The notes under the pieces were generated by a model. That model did no database searches. It was not told the DNA's origin and saw only the letters and a list, made by a program, of their open reading frames with translations. A stretch of 64,000 bases of DNA from Cryptomeria japonica (taxonomy: Eukaryota > Streptophyta > Pinopsida > Cupressales > Cupressaceae): positions 98,395,239-98,459,238 of the forward strand of contig NC_081413.1 of NCBI RefSeq assembly GCF_030272615.1, read 5' to 3'. Every line of letters begins with the position of its first letter. Within the stretch, counting starts at the first letter, position 1. Shown piece after piece: positions 10,077 through 22,600 of this stretch. The position numbers and the translations under genes are program-made.

Positions 10077-11415
10077 TGCAACATTCTAAAATTTCACCCC
10101 TTGCAATTTTTTATTGCATTTGGGTCTTTGCCTTAGTTTTTGTGCCCCTCCACTTGATTAGAGACCTAATTATGCTCACACATATAAAAAAACACATGCT
10201 ATTCATTAATGCACCCTGCCTGCACCTTGATCCTACCCCAAATTAGGGTAGGACCAAGGCATGGCACCCTAGTCCCCCTTAATGGGGACCTATCTTGGAC
10301 CCCTCTCCCTAACCTATCTCAAATTTGCAGTGGGAAAATCCCCTCTATGTTAGCTCATGTCAGAAAATTAGTCAATTAATCCTATGGGAAAGTATATAAG
10401 AGGGATTTCTCCTCTCATTTGAGGATACATGATATCTAATGAAAAATTATATCAAGCATCCAAGCATTCAAGAGATCAAGAATTCAAACATTCAAGAGCA
10501 ATTGAGCATTTTTAGTCTTCCTTCAAGCTTTGGAGCAACAATAAAATCAAGATTTCAAGAATTGAAGAGAAGATCATCATTCAACTTCATGAAATCATAA
10601 TTCCGTGTGGAGGCAAGCAAAACTTCACAAGGAGGTATAAGCATTTCATTTTCATGCAATTCAACATCCCCTCAAAGAGGAGGATTTCTACTTTCAATCA
10701 TTTCAATTACATTATATCAACCACTTAGTTAATTCCAAAATTGGGGTTTGACCTAAAGGCAAGCCCCTATTCGCAACACATTTCCCTTTCCTTCTATGTG
10801 CAAAAAGCAGGTGCGCAACTTTACTTCAAGAATTAAGCTTTATTCATAGAGATGAAAAAACCCTTTTCAACACGTGGAAAGTTCAGAGGACCAATAGGAG
10901 GGCAGCCTAGTCCGGACACATAGTCCCTGCAACTTTTGGCAAATTTCACAAAGCAGCTCTGAATCATCTCAAATTTCTCAAATCCAGGTGCATGACGAAA
11001 TCCCGAATCTGTAGCTTGTTGTTTTTTCATACTTTGTCTTCATTTTGCAACACTTAGTCTTAATTCAATTGATCAACTTACAAAAGAGGATCAAACACAT
11101 TCCAAACACAATCAATCTACTTAGTATTCAGTCCTTGCATCATTTAGGATTTGATCTAGTAGATTCATCCCCCTCTTTTGAATGTAAAGTCTCCCCAAGT
11201 GAAAATTGAGCTTAGGGAATCCTCCTTTCCCCGTGGTGGATTTGCTAAGCTCCTAGTTTTCCACTTTACAAATAGAAACCCTAAGAATATTCCTTAACTC
11301 TCTTCTACAAGAGTTAGTCAAAGCAAATCACTTCCTTAGGCTCTTTTGTATTCCAATGTGTGGAGGAAAGTGGGGTTAGGTCCTAAACTACCCGATCCCA
11401 TTTTTCACCATCACA
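10077..11415 (+). repeat. 3' LTR (family K)
   Basis: It starts TGCAACATTC after a purine tract and ends near TTTTTCACCATCACA. It contains a convincing core promoter (TATATAAG at 10393-10400) followed by a GC-poor leader. The length of about 1.34 kb suits an LTR. There is no second copy in the window, so the right boundary rests on the CA dinucleotide and the change to very AT-rich DNA. Confidence 0.6.
10393..10400 (+). promoter_or_regulatory. TATA box of LTR K
   Basis: TATATAAG lies in AGTATATAAGAGGGA, about 315 bp into the LTR. This is the usual position for the U3/R border of a plant LTR. Confidence 0.65.
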
Positions 11416-12219
11416 CTAGGTAATGTCGAATGAATTTCATTAGAATTTTTTTATTAGTACCTTCCAAGGTAGGGTACTATTGCATCCATTCATTTTAATT
11501 TTTCAATTAGTTTAGCTAATCAATAGATAGAATTAAAAACTTGAACAACAATTCTATAGTTTGCAATTAAATTTCCTATTTAATAATATGAATAAATGGT
11601 ATATATCTCTCTTTATTTTGATTAGAATAAGAGTAAAATTCAATTTTCTATTTTAAAATTATATATTTCAATTTACAACATCAAATGTCAAACCTATTCT
11701 TGAATGACATAACATTATTTGTACAATCGCATATATATTTCAATTCATAACATCAAATGTCAAATCAATTCTTGAATGACATCAACATTATTTGTATATA
11801 ATTGTAGTGTTTTTTAATTTGCAATTAAATACTACTCTCTCATCCTCCCCGCCACATATTCACCTTTGGCTCATTTATTAGCCATTCATAGCTTATCCAC
11901 TTGCATCCATATTTCCCCAGTTCAATTATTTTTGCTATATATATCTTGTATTATATTATTTTTGGGTGGGTAATATCACTCAAAGGCTGATTTTCTTAGT
12001 GGTCGGGGTTTATTTTGATTCTTTGTTTAAATTAGTGATGGTTTAGTGTGTGAATGATATATTTTAATTAAAATGTGACAATTAATTTAAATATAAATTT
12101 AATTTAATTCTCTATCTATAATTTTAAGATTAAAATTTTTCACTTTTTTGTTTTTGTTTTGTTTTAGACTAATCTTACATTTGGTTTACAATAGTATTTA
12201 TAGATATTATTTTTAAACT
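11416..12219. other. Very AT-rich DNA, nothing recognised
   Basis: No frame or RNA gene is visible. Two near-identical words of about 60 bp (TTTCAATTYAYAACATCAAA... around 11667 and 11738) form a small direct repeat. Confidence 0.55.
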
Positions 12220-12552
12220 TAAAAATAAAAAATAATCTTATATTAAATCTAATTTAATTGTAATTAGATGTTACATTATGATTTAAGTTTAAAACATATA
12301 ATTTAAAAAAAATTGTTTTCTATAGCATTGACATAGATGTCTTAAATATATTTATGTAAAAGGCATCTAAAGATATATATCTTGTTTAAAAATAAAAAAA
12401 TAATCTTATATTAAATCTAATTTAATTGTAATTAGATGTTACATTATGATTTAAGTTTAAAACATATAATTTTAAAAAAATTGTTTTCTATAGCATTGAC
12501 ATAGATGTCTTAAAAATATTTATGTAAAAGGCATCTAAAGATATATATCTTT
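12220..12552. repeat. Two-copy tandem duplication, 168-bp period
   Basis: The block beginning AAAAATAAAAAATAATC at 12221 repeats almost exactly about 168 bp downstream, ending GATATATATCTT in both copies. Only a few single-base differences are visible, so it is fairly recent. Confidence 0.92.
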
Positions 12553-12753
12553 TTACAATGTTTATATTAAATTTGATAGGGGAAGAGCACCAATTTTCAC
12601 CCATGTTCCAATTACCATTCACTCCTTGCTCACTCAACCCCCCAATTACTAACTTTAAAAAAATCAAAAAAGTGATAACTAAAAGTCCATTAACAAATTT
12701 CACATGTACCAATAGCTGCTCACTTTTTAGTTCTTTTGCTCCATAATTGTTCC

Positions 12754-12959
12754 ATTTGTGCACAAATATTGGGGCATTTGTGCATGGCTATTGGATCACT
12801 TATGCATAAGTACTCACAATTTTAAGTGCACGATTATCGAGAGACCTTTAAGTAGGATTTGTGCACAAATATTGGGGCATTTGTGCACGGCTATTGGATC
12901 ACTTATGCATAAGTATTCACAATTTTAAGTGCACGATTATCGAGAGACCTTTAAGTAGG
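12754..12959. repeat. Two-copy tandem duplication, 103-bp period
   Basis: ATTTGTGCACAAATATTGG...GAGACCTTTAAGTAGG occurs at 12754 and again at 12857 with about two differences. The unit contains short inverted words (GTGCAC, TTATGCATAA). Confidence 0.93.
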
Positions 12960-13414
12960 TATCGGGGGACACTTTGAAATGTGTACTTTTTGACCTTTGC
13001 GAGCATAATAGATCCTATAGCGTGCACCATTACTACCCAAAAACCAAAACAATAGCTATAAACAATTAAGTCGCATACAAAGACAATAAAAAAATCATCA
13101 AAATTTGATCTACCGTTAAGGATTTGTTGGTATGCGAAGTTAGCTATAATGGCCACTAGAACGCTTCCCGTACTTATTTACATAACAAAATATTAATATT
13201 TAAACTTTTATTTAAGCAAAAAAGTAAATTAGAATATGAGAATTATTTTTAAGTTCCGTTTTATTTGTATTTTTAAATATAAAAGTTAAACTTTTAGCTT
13301 TAACGATTTTAATATAGTTTTTTAAAATATTTTATTTCTAGTAGAATTTTAATTTTAAATTTAATTTATTTAAATTAATTTAATTATATTTATGTTCAAT
13401 TTTATAATAAAATT
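12960..13414. other. AT-rich DNA, nothing recognised
   Basis: Only short open frames are present. No domain, repeat or structured RNA is visible. Confidence 0.5.
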
Positions 13415-13690
13415 TTGTTTGTTCTCTTTTCCTCTCCATCTCTATCTTTCCATATTTCCTCTACCATCTATCCCTTTATATCTATTTTATTGTCTCTCTA
13501 GCTCTTTGTATCACTATATCTCGTCCTCTCTCTACTCGTCTCTATATATCACTTCCTATCTCTATCTTTGTATTTATCTCTCCCAATCTCTCTTTGTCTC
13601 TCCTCCTATATATATTTATCTCTTACATCTCTTTCTATCCTTGTTCTCTTTCTATATATCTCTCATTCTCTATCTCCATCTACATATCTC
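13415..13690. repeat. Pyrimidine-rich (TCTC/TATC) low-complexity tract
   Basis: Degenerate TCTCTCTATC/CTATATATCTC simple sequence. It generates the stop-poor plus-strand frame 13392-13745, which I do not regard as a gene. Confidence 0.88.
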
Positions 13691-13849
13691 TAATTTCTTC
13701 TCTAACTACTGCCAGGAACTTGACGCATTGTGTTTCTTGTTTTAATGATGAAATAATTGTAGACGTTGGTTCCGTGGATACATGCGATATTAATTTTTAT
13801 AAACATCTTATATTAGAATCCTTCAAATAAATGAAAAAGAAGGTGTTAT

Positions 13850-14360
13850 AGATTTTAGATTATATTTACTTTGGTGGAAGGAAATGCAACCTATGTACCA
13901 TTAGTTAAATGATTCACCTCCCTCTCTCATTAAATATACAACCTTTGGGGTGAAAAAACTCTATATTGGGAAGAGTGGTCTATGAAAGAATTTATTTATA
14001 ATCAAATTAGGGACAATACTCTTGGAAGTTGAAGAATATAAAAGATGGTGTTGGAAGTCCATGTTAAGCTTTAGTGGAAGAGAAAATAATATAAAATAAG
14101 AACTTTTTGAATTATTTTATTTTATGGCACAAGGCAAGGTGACATATGCATCATTGGTTAAATGATTCCCCCCTTGTCTTATTAAAGATATAATATTGGG
14201 GGATCAAAAGACTATTTTGGGAGACGTGATATATAAAAGGATTATTTTTGTACTTCATGGCATTGTTTTAGAATAAACTCTTGGAAGATGGAGAATGGAC
14301 AAGATAGTGTGGGACATCCATGTGTGGGTTTTGGTTTTAAAGAAAATAATGAAAACTAAG
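13850..14360. repeat. Diverged direct repeat, about 265-bp period
   Basis: The segment near 13885 (ACCATTAGTTAAATGATTC, CTCTTGGAAGTTGAAGAATA) recurs near 14150 as ATCATTGGTTAAATGATTC and CTCTTGGAAGATGGAGAATG. The order of words is the same in both copies but point differences are many, so this is an old duplication of unknown origin. Confidence 0.6.
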
Positions 14361-15141
14361 TATTCTTTGCTCCAAGGAAAAATCATTAAAAAGGTGGTGC
14401 TTTTAAAATGTTGGAGTGAATAAAAAACGTTTTCTTATAGGAAATGGGGAATTTGATTTGTGCAAAAGAATATTTCTCATGAGGTTCTCGTTTCTAGTTC
14501 AATTTTTCTCAAAAAAATTTTTAAGCTTTCAAAAATTATGCAAGGATATATATCCTATTATAATAAAAATTGTTGTAAAAGGAATTTGGAGTACCAAATT
14601 ATAAATTGATGAGTTTCTAATCAACTTTTGAAAGCATAATAGTAAGGGAGTTGGAATTTGAGGGAATTTGAGAAATTCATATCAAATTTTCTTCATGCTT
14701 AGTTACTAGTCCTAAGAGGCTCAAACCACTTCTATTTTCTATTGGACTAGTTATAAGTAAGATGGTTCTCACATTTGCTAGAGCTTTCACCCATATGTGG
14801 CTTCCATCTCACATTTGCTAGAGCTTTCACCTACATGTGGGTTTCTTTAGGGTAGATTGGTGTTACTCTCTATGTCTATCTTATCTTCTTTGTTAGTCTT
14901 CATTTTTTCTTGCACTTAGTGCTAACTAAAATAAGTTAGGTCAATTTCTTGTTTTAAAATATATTAATTGGTAACTAGAACTACCTTTTTTAGTTTAAGG
15001 ATCATATGATCTTTTTAAGGGGACAACATTGCAATTGTGATCTAATTTGGAGAAAGTAATGTTATAAATTTCAAAAAGAATATTTTCTATAGAGGAATGA
15101 GGCATAATAAAGTCCTAGATTAAGTCTAGGGTGGTGAATAT

Positions 15142-15143
15142 GC

Positions 15144-15191
<48 letters not shown>

Positions 15192-15505
15192 CCAAGGGGT
15201 TGAGCTTAGTTGGTTAAAGCATTGAGTTCTCAATGTGGAGACCCAAGTTCAACTCCCATGAGGGACACCTTTGTGTAGAATTCTAAGTTGTGACTCTTTG
15301 TCTTCCATTGGTTGTATTTGTCTCGTTGTTTAAAGTGGATTTCTAAGTTGTGACCCTTGGTCTTCCAATTGTTGTTTCTAGTTTGGTGCTCGAAAGGAGC
15401 TAGTATTTGTAATAAGTTTGCTCGAAAGGAGCTCGTATTTGTAATAAGTTTGTAATGTGGATGCTTGAATGAGCAAAAAATGAGCTTTGTGATTCTATGA
15501 TACTT
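15142..15505 (+). mobile_element. tRNA-derived SINE with (CAA)n
   Basis: Copy 2 of the tandem repeat lacks this block: it reads GGTGAATATGC, then an AT microsatellite, then AAAATAATATGATAG. The block is therefore an insertion of about 360 bp. After a (CAA)n run (15144-15190) it has a tRNA-like head. That head contains GAGCTTAGTTGGTTAAAGC (A-box-like) and CCCAAGTTCAACTCCC (B-box-like), about 35 bp apart. The body contains two copies of TCTAAGTTGTGAC and two of TAGTATTTGTAATAAGTTTG-like words, indicating internal duplication. It has no coding capacity; transcription by RNA polymerase III is inferred from the boxes. Confidence 0.72.
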
Positions 15506-15591
15506 AATACAAAAATAATATGATAGAAATATGCAACCTATTAATGGGCATAATTGGGTTAATCCATCAACTTTCATGTAACAAACCGCAA

Positions 15592-16035
15592 GAGTGGAAT
15601 GCTCCTGAACAAGGCTAGATCAAAATCAATTTCAATGGTGTGTCAAAGCGAAACCCAAGGCCTTCAGGTGTTAGTTGTGTTGCTTGCAATTGGCTAGGGA
15701 GCACTTTGGCATGGAGTTCATGTTGAAACTTGGCTTAGGCGCTAATAATGAAAAGAGATAACAAAAGCAATGCTCCTAGCTAGGAAATTTTGTATCCCCT
15801 TGATTCATTTGGAAGGGGACTCACAAATCATTATGAATGCACTAATTAGAGGTGGTTCAGAGAATTAGAAATTGGACAAGTTGGTGAAGGTTACAAAATA
15901 GGTGCTCTCAAAGTTCTTAAGTCTCACACATGCGAAGGGAAGGAAACATGGTGGCAAATTACTTTTCCAAGTTGGAGGTGAAGTTAAGGCAAAAGAATGA
16001 AGAGGAAATTTGGGAGGATCTCTGAGGAAGGGAGC
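15592..16035 (+). pseudogene. Decayed LINE-type RNase H domain, copy 1
   Basis: Read across several frameshifts and stops, this encodes the plant LINE ORF2-type RNase H (RVT_3 family). IKINFNGVSK.NP.PSG occupies the catalytic first strand. It is followed by LGSTLAWSS, an LxEGDSQIIMNALIRGG block with the second acidic residue in GDS, and REGNMVANYFSKL near the end. An intact enzyme would remove RNA from the cDNA hybrid. The upstream reverse transcriptase is not recognisable, so only the 3' end of a LINE, or an RNase H-bearing fragment, is present. Confidence 0.72.
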
Positions 16036-16968
16036 TTTGTGAGGTGGTGGCTAACGAGGATGGTACGATGGGATGATCTGCATAGAATTAATGTCCTCAT
16101 TTAGAATGCCATCGTTTTCATATCATGGAGAGCATGCAAAGTGAGATTTGGTAGGTTGGGAAAACCGTTCTTACTCATTCATAAAATTTATTTGATTGAT
16201 TGTGTTGAAGTGAGAAACACATTCTTCTTCTACAATTTTTCATCCTTGGAGTCTGAGTGGAATTGGGTGTTGAAGAAGAAGTAGGCTATATATATCCCAT
16301 TATAATAAAAGTTGATTATCATGATTCATTTTGAGATCTTGAAGAAGGAATTTGGAGTAGCAAATTATAAGTTGTTGAGTTTCTAATCAACTTTTGAAAG
16401 CATAGTAGTAGGGGAGTTGGAATTTAAGGGAATGAGAAATTCATACCAAATTTTCTTCATGCTTAGTTACTAGGCCCAAGAGGCTCAAACCACTTCTATT
16501 TTCCATTGGAATAGTTACAAGTATAATGGTCCTCACATTTTCTAGAGCTTTAACCTACATGTGGGTTTCTTTAGGGTGTATTGGTGTTACTCTCTATGTC
16601 TACCTTATCCTCTTTGTGAGTCTTCATTTTTTCTTACACTTAGCTCTAACTAAAATAAGTTGTATCAATTTCTTGCTTTAAAATATATTAATTGGTAACT
16701 AGAAATAGCTATTCTAGTTTAAGGACCATATGATCTTGTTTAGGGGACAACATTGCAATTGTGATCTAATTTGGAGAAAGTAATGTTATAAATTTCAAAA
16801 AGAATATTTTCTATAGAGCAATGAGGCATGATAAAGTCTTAGATTAAGTCTAGGGTGGTGAATATGCTATAATAATAATAAAAATAATATGATAGAGATA
16901 TGCAGCCTATTAATGAGCCAGACTGGGTTAATCCATCAACTTCATTTAACAAGTTCATCAAGAGTGGA

Positions 16969-17440
16969 ATGCTCTTGAACAAGGCTAGATCAAAATCAAG
17001 TTCGATGGTGCATCAAAGCAAAACCCAAGGCCTTCAGGTGCTAGTTGTGTTTCTTGCGATTGACTAGGGAACACTTTGGCATGGAGTACATGTAGAAACC
17101 CGACTTAGGCAGTAATAATGAAAAGTGACAACAAAAGCAATGCTCCTGGATAGGAATTTTTTTATCGCCTTGATTCGTTTGGAAGGGGACTCACAAATCA
17201 TTATGAATGCTCTAATTAGAGGTGGTTCAGAGAACTAGAAATTGTACAAGTTGGTGAAGGTTGCAAAATAGGTGCTCTCAAAGTTCAAAATTTTTAAAAT
17301 CTCACATGTGTGAAGGGAGGGAAACATGGTGGCAAATGACTTTTCCAAGTTGGTGGTGAAGTTAAGGCAAAGAAATAAAGAGGAAATCTAGGAGGATCTT
17401 CGAGGAAGGGGTCTTTGTGAGGTGGTGGCTAATGAGGATG
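16969..17440 (+). pseudogene. Decayed LINE-type RNase H domain, copy 2
   Basis: Same domain as 15592-16035: IKFDGASK.NP.PSG, then LEGDSQIIMNALIRGG, then REGNMVANDFSKL. It has its own set of stops and shifts (for example TAG in the linker and an 8-9-bp extra word near 17285). It keeps GASK where copy 1 has GVSK, so copy 2 is slightly less decayed at the first motif. Confidence 0.72.
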
Positions 17441-18575
17441 GTACGATTGTAGTGCCCCTCCCTGATTTGTCTTTCTCTTTTGTGCTTTGATAGACCTATT
17501 TAGACATGATATTGATATTTTTTTGATTATTTATATCTTAGTTGACACTTGATGATCCTTATGGATGATGATACTTCTTGAATATCTTTATGGATATATT
17601 TATATGTTCATGGATCTATATGTATTTGATATTCTTATGTGGATTATATTATTCATGATGCTATGATGATACTAACCCCTATTTCATGATGATGATAACA
17701 TGAGATGAGTTGATGCTATTGTTGTGTGACTGTTTTATTGCCTATGTGGTAAGAGACAATCCCATATCACTCATTGTGAGCATGATATGGTGTCGCTATT
17801 CTCTTTCACTTGTCTAATCATTTATGATGTATATGTACCATATATATATATATATGGTGTATCATGTTTAGTGGTGGTTGCAGGACTACAAGTATCAAAC
17901 ATCGATTCCACTTGGTCTCACAGGTTTGAGTGTCTTATCCCAATGACAAGTTGATCGGAGATGGCATGAGTTTCCCCTACATACTCTAGGTTTAAGTTGA
18001 TTACCCTTGTCAATTTAGTGTCTTGGTGAGAGGTGTTGTTTAGTGTTGAGTGGTCTCTTGAGCTATCCTTTGTTAAATTGTGTTGGGTGTTATGATTATT
18101 GATTGAATGAATTATTAATTAATTAATAGATTTATAGAGTTTAATAATGTTAAATTAAATTAATGAGTTTATATAGTTTATAATAATAAAATAAATAAAT
18201 AGTTGGTGTTAATATTTAATATTATTGAAAGAGCAATATTGGTTTAAATATTTGGTAAGTGATTTTATATCATTAGATAATAATTATTTATTATTTGGGC
18301 TTTTTGGAATTATTATCCATTAAGGTTTTAATATTAATTTGGAGTATTTATTTAAATAGCCTTTGGTTATTTTATTTATTGGACCTTATATTTAATTATG
18401 CCCATGATTTAATTTATGATTGGTTGTTTATATTATTATTTGCTTATTTACCCTCTTGGGTTGATTAAATAATTATTTGTGATACCTACCCTATTTTATG
18501 ATTAGGCGAGTTTATTGGTTAGTTAATTAAATATTATTTTTATATTATTTTCCTTGAACTATGCGAGGTAGGTAT

Positions 18576-19621
18576 TGTTGATGACTGTTTTGACACACTC
18601 GCCAACAATTAGGTAGCCAATGTGAACACTCACCACCTCTCCTAAAAAGTAATAAGTTCTGGGGAACTAATGGTCTCTATAGTCGGGTCTTGACGGTGAT
18701 GGGCAACTCAATGGTTGATATGGTTGTACCTGTTAAGGGGCCTTCTGGTTGAAACTAAATTCCAATAATCATTAATAACTTAACTTCCTTTTTTTGTATT
18801 TTATGATTTTAAGATTCTTCTGGAAATAAATTGCAAGAGATAGGGAAACAAGAAAATAATAGTGAAACCAATTCAATAACAACTTAATGAACTACTTAAT
18901 TAGTACCCTGCAATCCAAAAATCATCAAATATTATCCAAATCAACATTCAATAACGGACCTCCAGTAGACCTACAAAGTCAACAACCTCACAGACTCATG
19001 GAAAGAATATCACCACAATATTGTCTATCCCAGTAATTCTCATACACCACTTACGTGTGCATTATGAATCATGGAGCAATAAACAAAAGATCAAAACAAG
19101 TTGTTGATTTCAAACAATAGACATTACCGGATTACAAAGAACGAACTCGTAGAACATATGCATAGATCAGGCAATCTATAAGATGCTTCTTGTATTGATT
19201 TCAAAGAATGTGTCACAAAAATAACTCAAGTTCATAACAATCTGCAAAATTAATCTAAAATTTCTAAGTGGGCCTCAAATCATCAATTTGTGGACCCTTA
19301 CAAATGAATCGAACTCCTCAATTTATAGAGTTTTTTGCCCTATTTTCTAGGAAACAAACCTAATCTAAATTAAGAACTCAAAAGGTAGGAGTCACAGTTG
19401 ACTTGCAAGTCTTTGCCTCTATACTCCAGTTAACTATTACAAAATGGAGACTGGGTGAGCACTACGAAGACCATGCTACATGAACCAAGCTTTCGTAATC
19501 ATGCAAAATTTTGCTCAATACTGAAGCATGAGTGGGAGGTGCAATTGGAGTCCCAGTGGGGAAGTCATGCAAAAAATCCTTTTAAAAGTCATGCTATATT
19601 TAGCAACTATACGCTTATCTT
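18576..19621. other. Non-coding left end of block N
   Basis: About 1 kb 3' of the long minus-strand frame. The first 32 bases (TGTTGATGACTG...CGCCAACA) look like a short TG...CA unit. Otherwise there is no frame, repeat or RNA gene. Confidence 0.45.
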
Positions 19622-22600
19622 TTACTTCTTTTTATAGGATTTATAATTACTAATGATACATGCAACCACCTCAGTAGGGGGATCAACAACAAGCTTGATT
19701 CTGAATTTGTACTTTTTCAAAACTTCCTCTGCATTCTTTCTTTCCCTTTCTAACTCCTCTATTGCCTCTACAGCATGTTGACATTGTGTTATCAAATATG
19801 TAAATATGTCCATCAATGCAACACTAAACTGAGACAGAGGTGCAAAATGTTGGGCCTCATATGCATCCCACTGACGGAGAACCTGATCTTCCTCGATAGC
19901 CCTCGCATTGGTTATTCCCAACCCAAAAAATCCTAGTAAATGTCCTACAATATTCTCATACTTTTCCACTATCCTGAGGAGGGGAGATCAAATATTTGTT
20001 ACATCCTTCACATACTGTTGAAGCATTTCCATCTTCAACTCCAAAATGTATGTGTAAGACCGCAAATTCTTACAACTGTCTCCACCCAAGAGGTCCTCCT
20101 TTATTATTTCTTCTTCGCCTAGATGCAAAACCTTATTCAAGACCCGAAACTGTTTGCTAAAAGTGTTGAGTTTCCACTCCCAATGCTGAGAGCAAGAAGC
20201 TAACGCTCCTCCCACTTGCATAGCCTTCTTATATTCCCTCATGGTATTCTACAAAAATAGTCTAATTTAAGATGCATTTATTTGTGCGCATGAATTTGTC
20301 GTGGCGGCCACCTGTCTTACCACAACCAATGCTTTTACATCTCCCTCTGAGAGTGATGAGGTTGAAGGTAAATTATCATTTATACAAGTATCCAAAGGCT
20401 TGCCCATCTCTACCAACAACTGCTTGTACTTATCTAGTTGTGCTTTGACCTATGCATGGAAGGTGTATTCTTTTTCCATTCACCCGAATGACGATGCTAG
20501 AAGCCAATTCAAAGGTATCTAATTCCCCCCACTTAGTCTTCTTACCTATTTTCACCTGTGACACTTGGTACTTTTGAGAGCTCTGACCTTCTGCCTGCAC
20601 AGGAACTGCTATATCTGTAATCACCTCACCAGAACCTATTCTTGACAAATGATGTACAGTCTTGGCCTTCTTAGTTTTCCTTGGTTCTTCAGTGATTGCC
20701 TGTTGTAGTGTAACTTTTGGTAGCACTAATTTCCTTTTCTTTTTCTTGAAGGTGAATTCTAACCATTGTGGCACATCCTTATCTTTATCACCTTCATGAG
20801 GCACAGAGCTAGTAGTCACTATGTGCACATTTGACTGCTCTTCTGCTTCATCTTTCTCCTCTTCTTATGTGTGCTTAGGGCCTTGAGGTGAAGGAATTTG
20901 ATGGGCCAGACTAGCTTGGAGAGTAGTATCAACATTCAATTGTCACTACTTATGTAACTCTCCTAGCTTATCACTGACCTCTTCTTCAAATATCCTGCCA
21001 TCTTTATCCATTTCATCCACACCTTGCTCAGCAGCTATCTCTTTCAACAAATCTTCTTGGTCTTGTGGAGTTAAGATTAACCTTTTGCCCTGCGAATCTT
21101 TAGCCTCATTTCGTTCTTTCTCTCCTTCAAGTGGTTGTTGTTCCATAGGTTGTTCCTCCTCTTGGTCAGAGTCTGATTCGATATTATGGACACTTAATGT
21201 TTTCATGGTAGGTTTTAATACCCGTGTCCTGGGAGGCACTGTTGTTGTAACAGTTAGTGGTGGCATAGGGGCAGTAGCAGCTAGTGTCAAAATTGGAGCT
21301 TGTGCTGTGGCGGTAGATGGAGGTTGACTGGGTGCACTTTTCATATCAGGAGGAGGAGGTTGTGCACTTTCATATGTTTTTCCTTGCTCATCTTCCTCCT
21401 AAGTGCCCTCTCCTAGCATTTGTCCAATTGTCTTCCTCACAGGAAGTACCTCTGCTGGCACAACACCCAGCCCTTCTCTCACTCCAAAATCTGTAGCCTT
21501 TTTCAAAATTTCAGATTTCCTCATTTATTCCTTGACTTTCGTCAACAATTCCTCAATACTATCTTCAGTTTCAGCAGCTTCATCTAGGTTAGTTGATGTG
21601 TTCTTTTGAGAGCTAGACCTCGTCTTATGGGCCTATTCCTTACAACTGCTTGACTGGAGAAAACTTGAAGCAGATTCCTTTTGCTTCCCTTTCAAAGCAC
21701 TTGGCCTAACCCTCAAGCTTAGCCATTGTCTAGTTCTATCTACAACAGTTTGAGTTATTATGTCTATATCTGTATCTTCCTATGTTGACCACCTTATGAG
21801 AGAGAGAGGTTTCTTATCAATTTCTTGCTCTTTATATACAAAATCCAATAATTCACCATCATCCCTTAGTTATTTGGGGAGATTGGTCTCTATTTCAAAA
21901 CTTCTAATATGAGGTACTGACAACCTACAATAATTATTTTCTCTAACCTCAAAACTGTCTTGGAGGTTTTCTCAAAAGTCCTCCAATCTAGGCTTATGCC
22001 CCTCATATGCTTTTGGCATGGTTTGTTTTAGCTTGCCATAGGGATCATAGTCCTCCCTTGCATAATTAAATTCCTTAAGATTTAGATCTTGAAGCTCCTT
22101 CTCTACTGTCTTTGCTATCTAAATCTTTGAACAAGAGAAATAACCAATAGAAAATGAGAAATCTATTCCCACCTTGTGTTTTGAGGACAAAAGGGATTGA
22201 AGGCTGAGCATTTGCCTGACATATTCTAACAAAATAATGTGATCATTGCAGTATCATGACAACAATATAGGATTTCTTGTGAATCCACTAACCCTGATAT
22301 ATGTAGAGCGTTGGTTCTGAATGAACCAACATGTCCATTCTCTGATGATTGTCATTGCTTCTAGGCTTATCTTGTAACCAGTATCACCTATGAGTTTAAT
22401 GATAACAAGGAAAAGGAAGGCATCATTTATTCTTTTAAAATGCACCTTTGCATTGTTTAGAGGGAGTTGTGAGTAATACGCCCACACCTTTTTCTGCCCT
22501 TCCTCATCTCCTAGTTGGCCCTCTATCTATAATCCTAGGAATTTACCTGCTCAGGCAGCCACCTAGATAACATAGGAAGTGAAGAAGAATTTATTCATTT

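Larger units (their letters stand above)
14545..16290 (+). repeat. Tandem copy 1 of a LINE-type 3' segment
   Basis: About 1.7 kb, starting GATATATATCCTATTATAAT, is repeated directly from about 16291. Shared landmarks in both copies are TTTCTAATCAACTTTTGAAA, CCTACATGTGGGTTTC, TAGATTAAGTCTAGGGTGG and the RNase H-like region. Copy 1 differs by a SINE insertion at 15142-15505. Copy 2 differs by the S insertion at 17448-27556. Confidence 0.88.

Noticed and set aside
13392-13830. Plus-strand frame of 117 codons rich in Leu/Ser/Tyr
   Set aside because: Translation of a pyrimidine-rich simple repeat; hydrophobic composition follows from TCT/CTC/TAT words.
15192-15257. Possible intact tRNA gene
   Set aside because: A- and B-box-like words are present, but I could not form a proper acceptor stem or anticodon arm, and the segment is part of a larger insertion; annotated as a SINE head instead.
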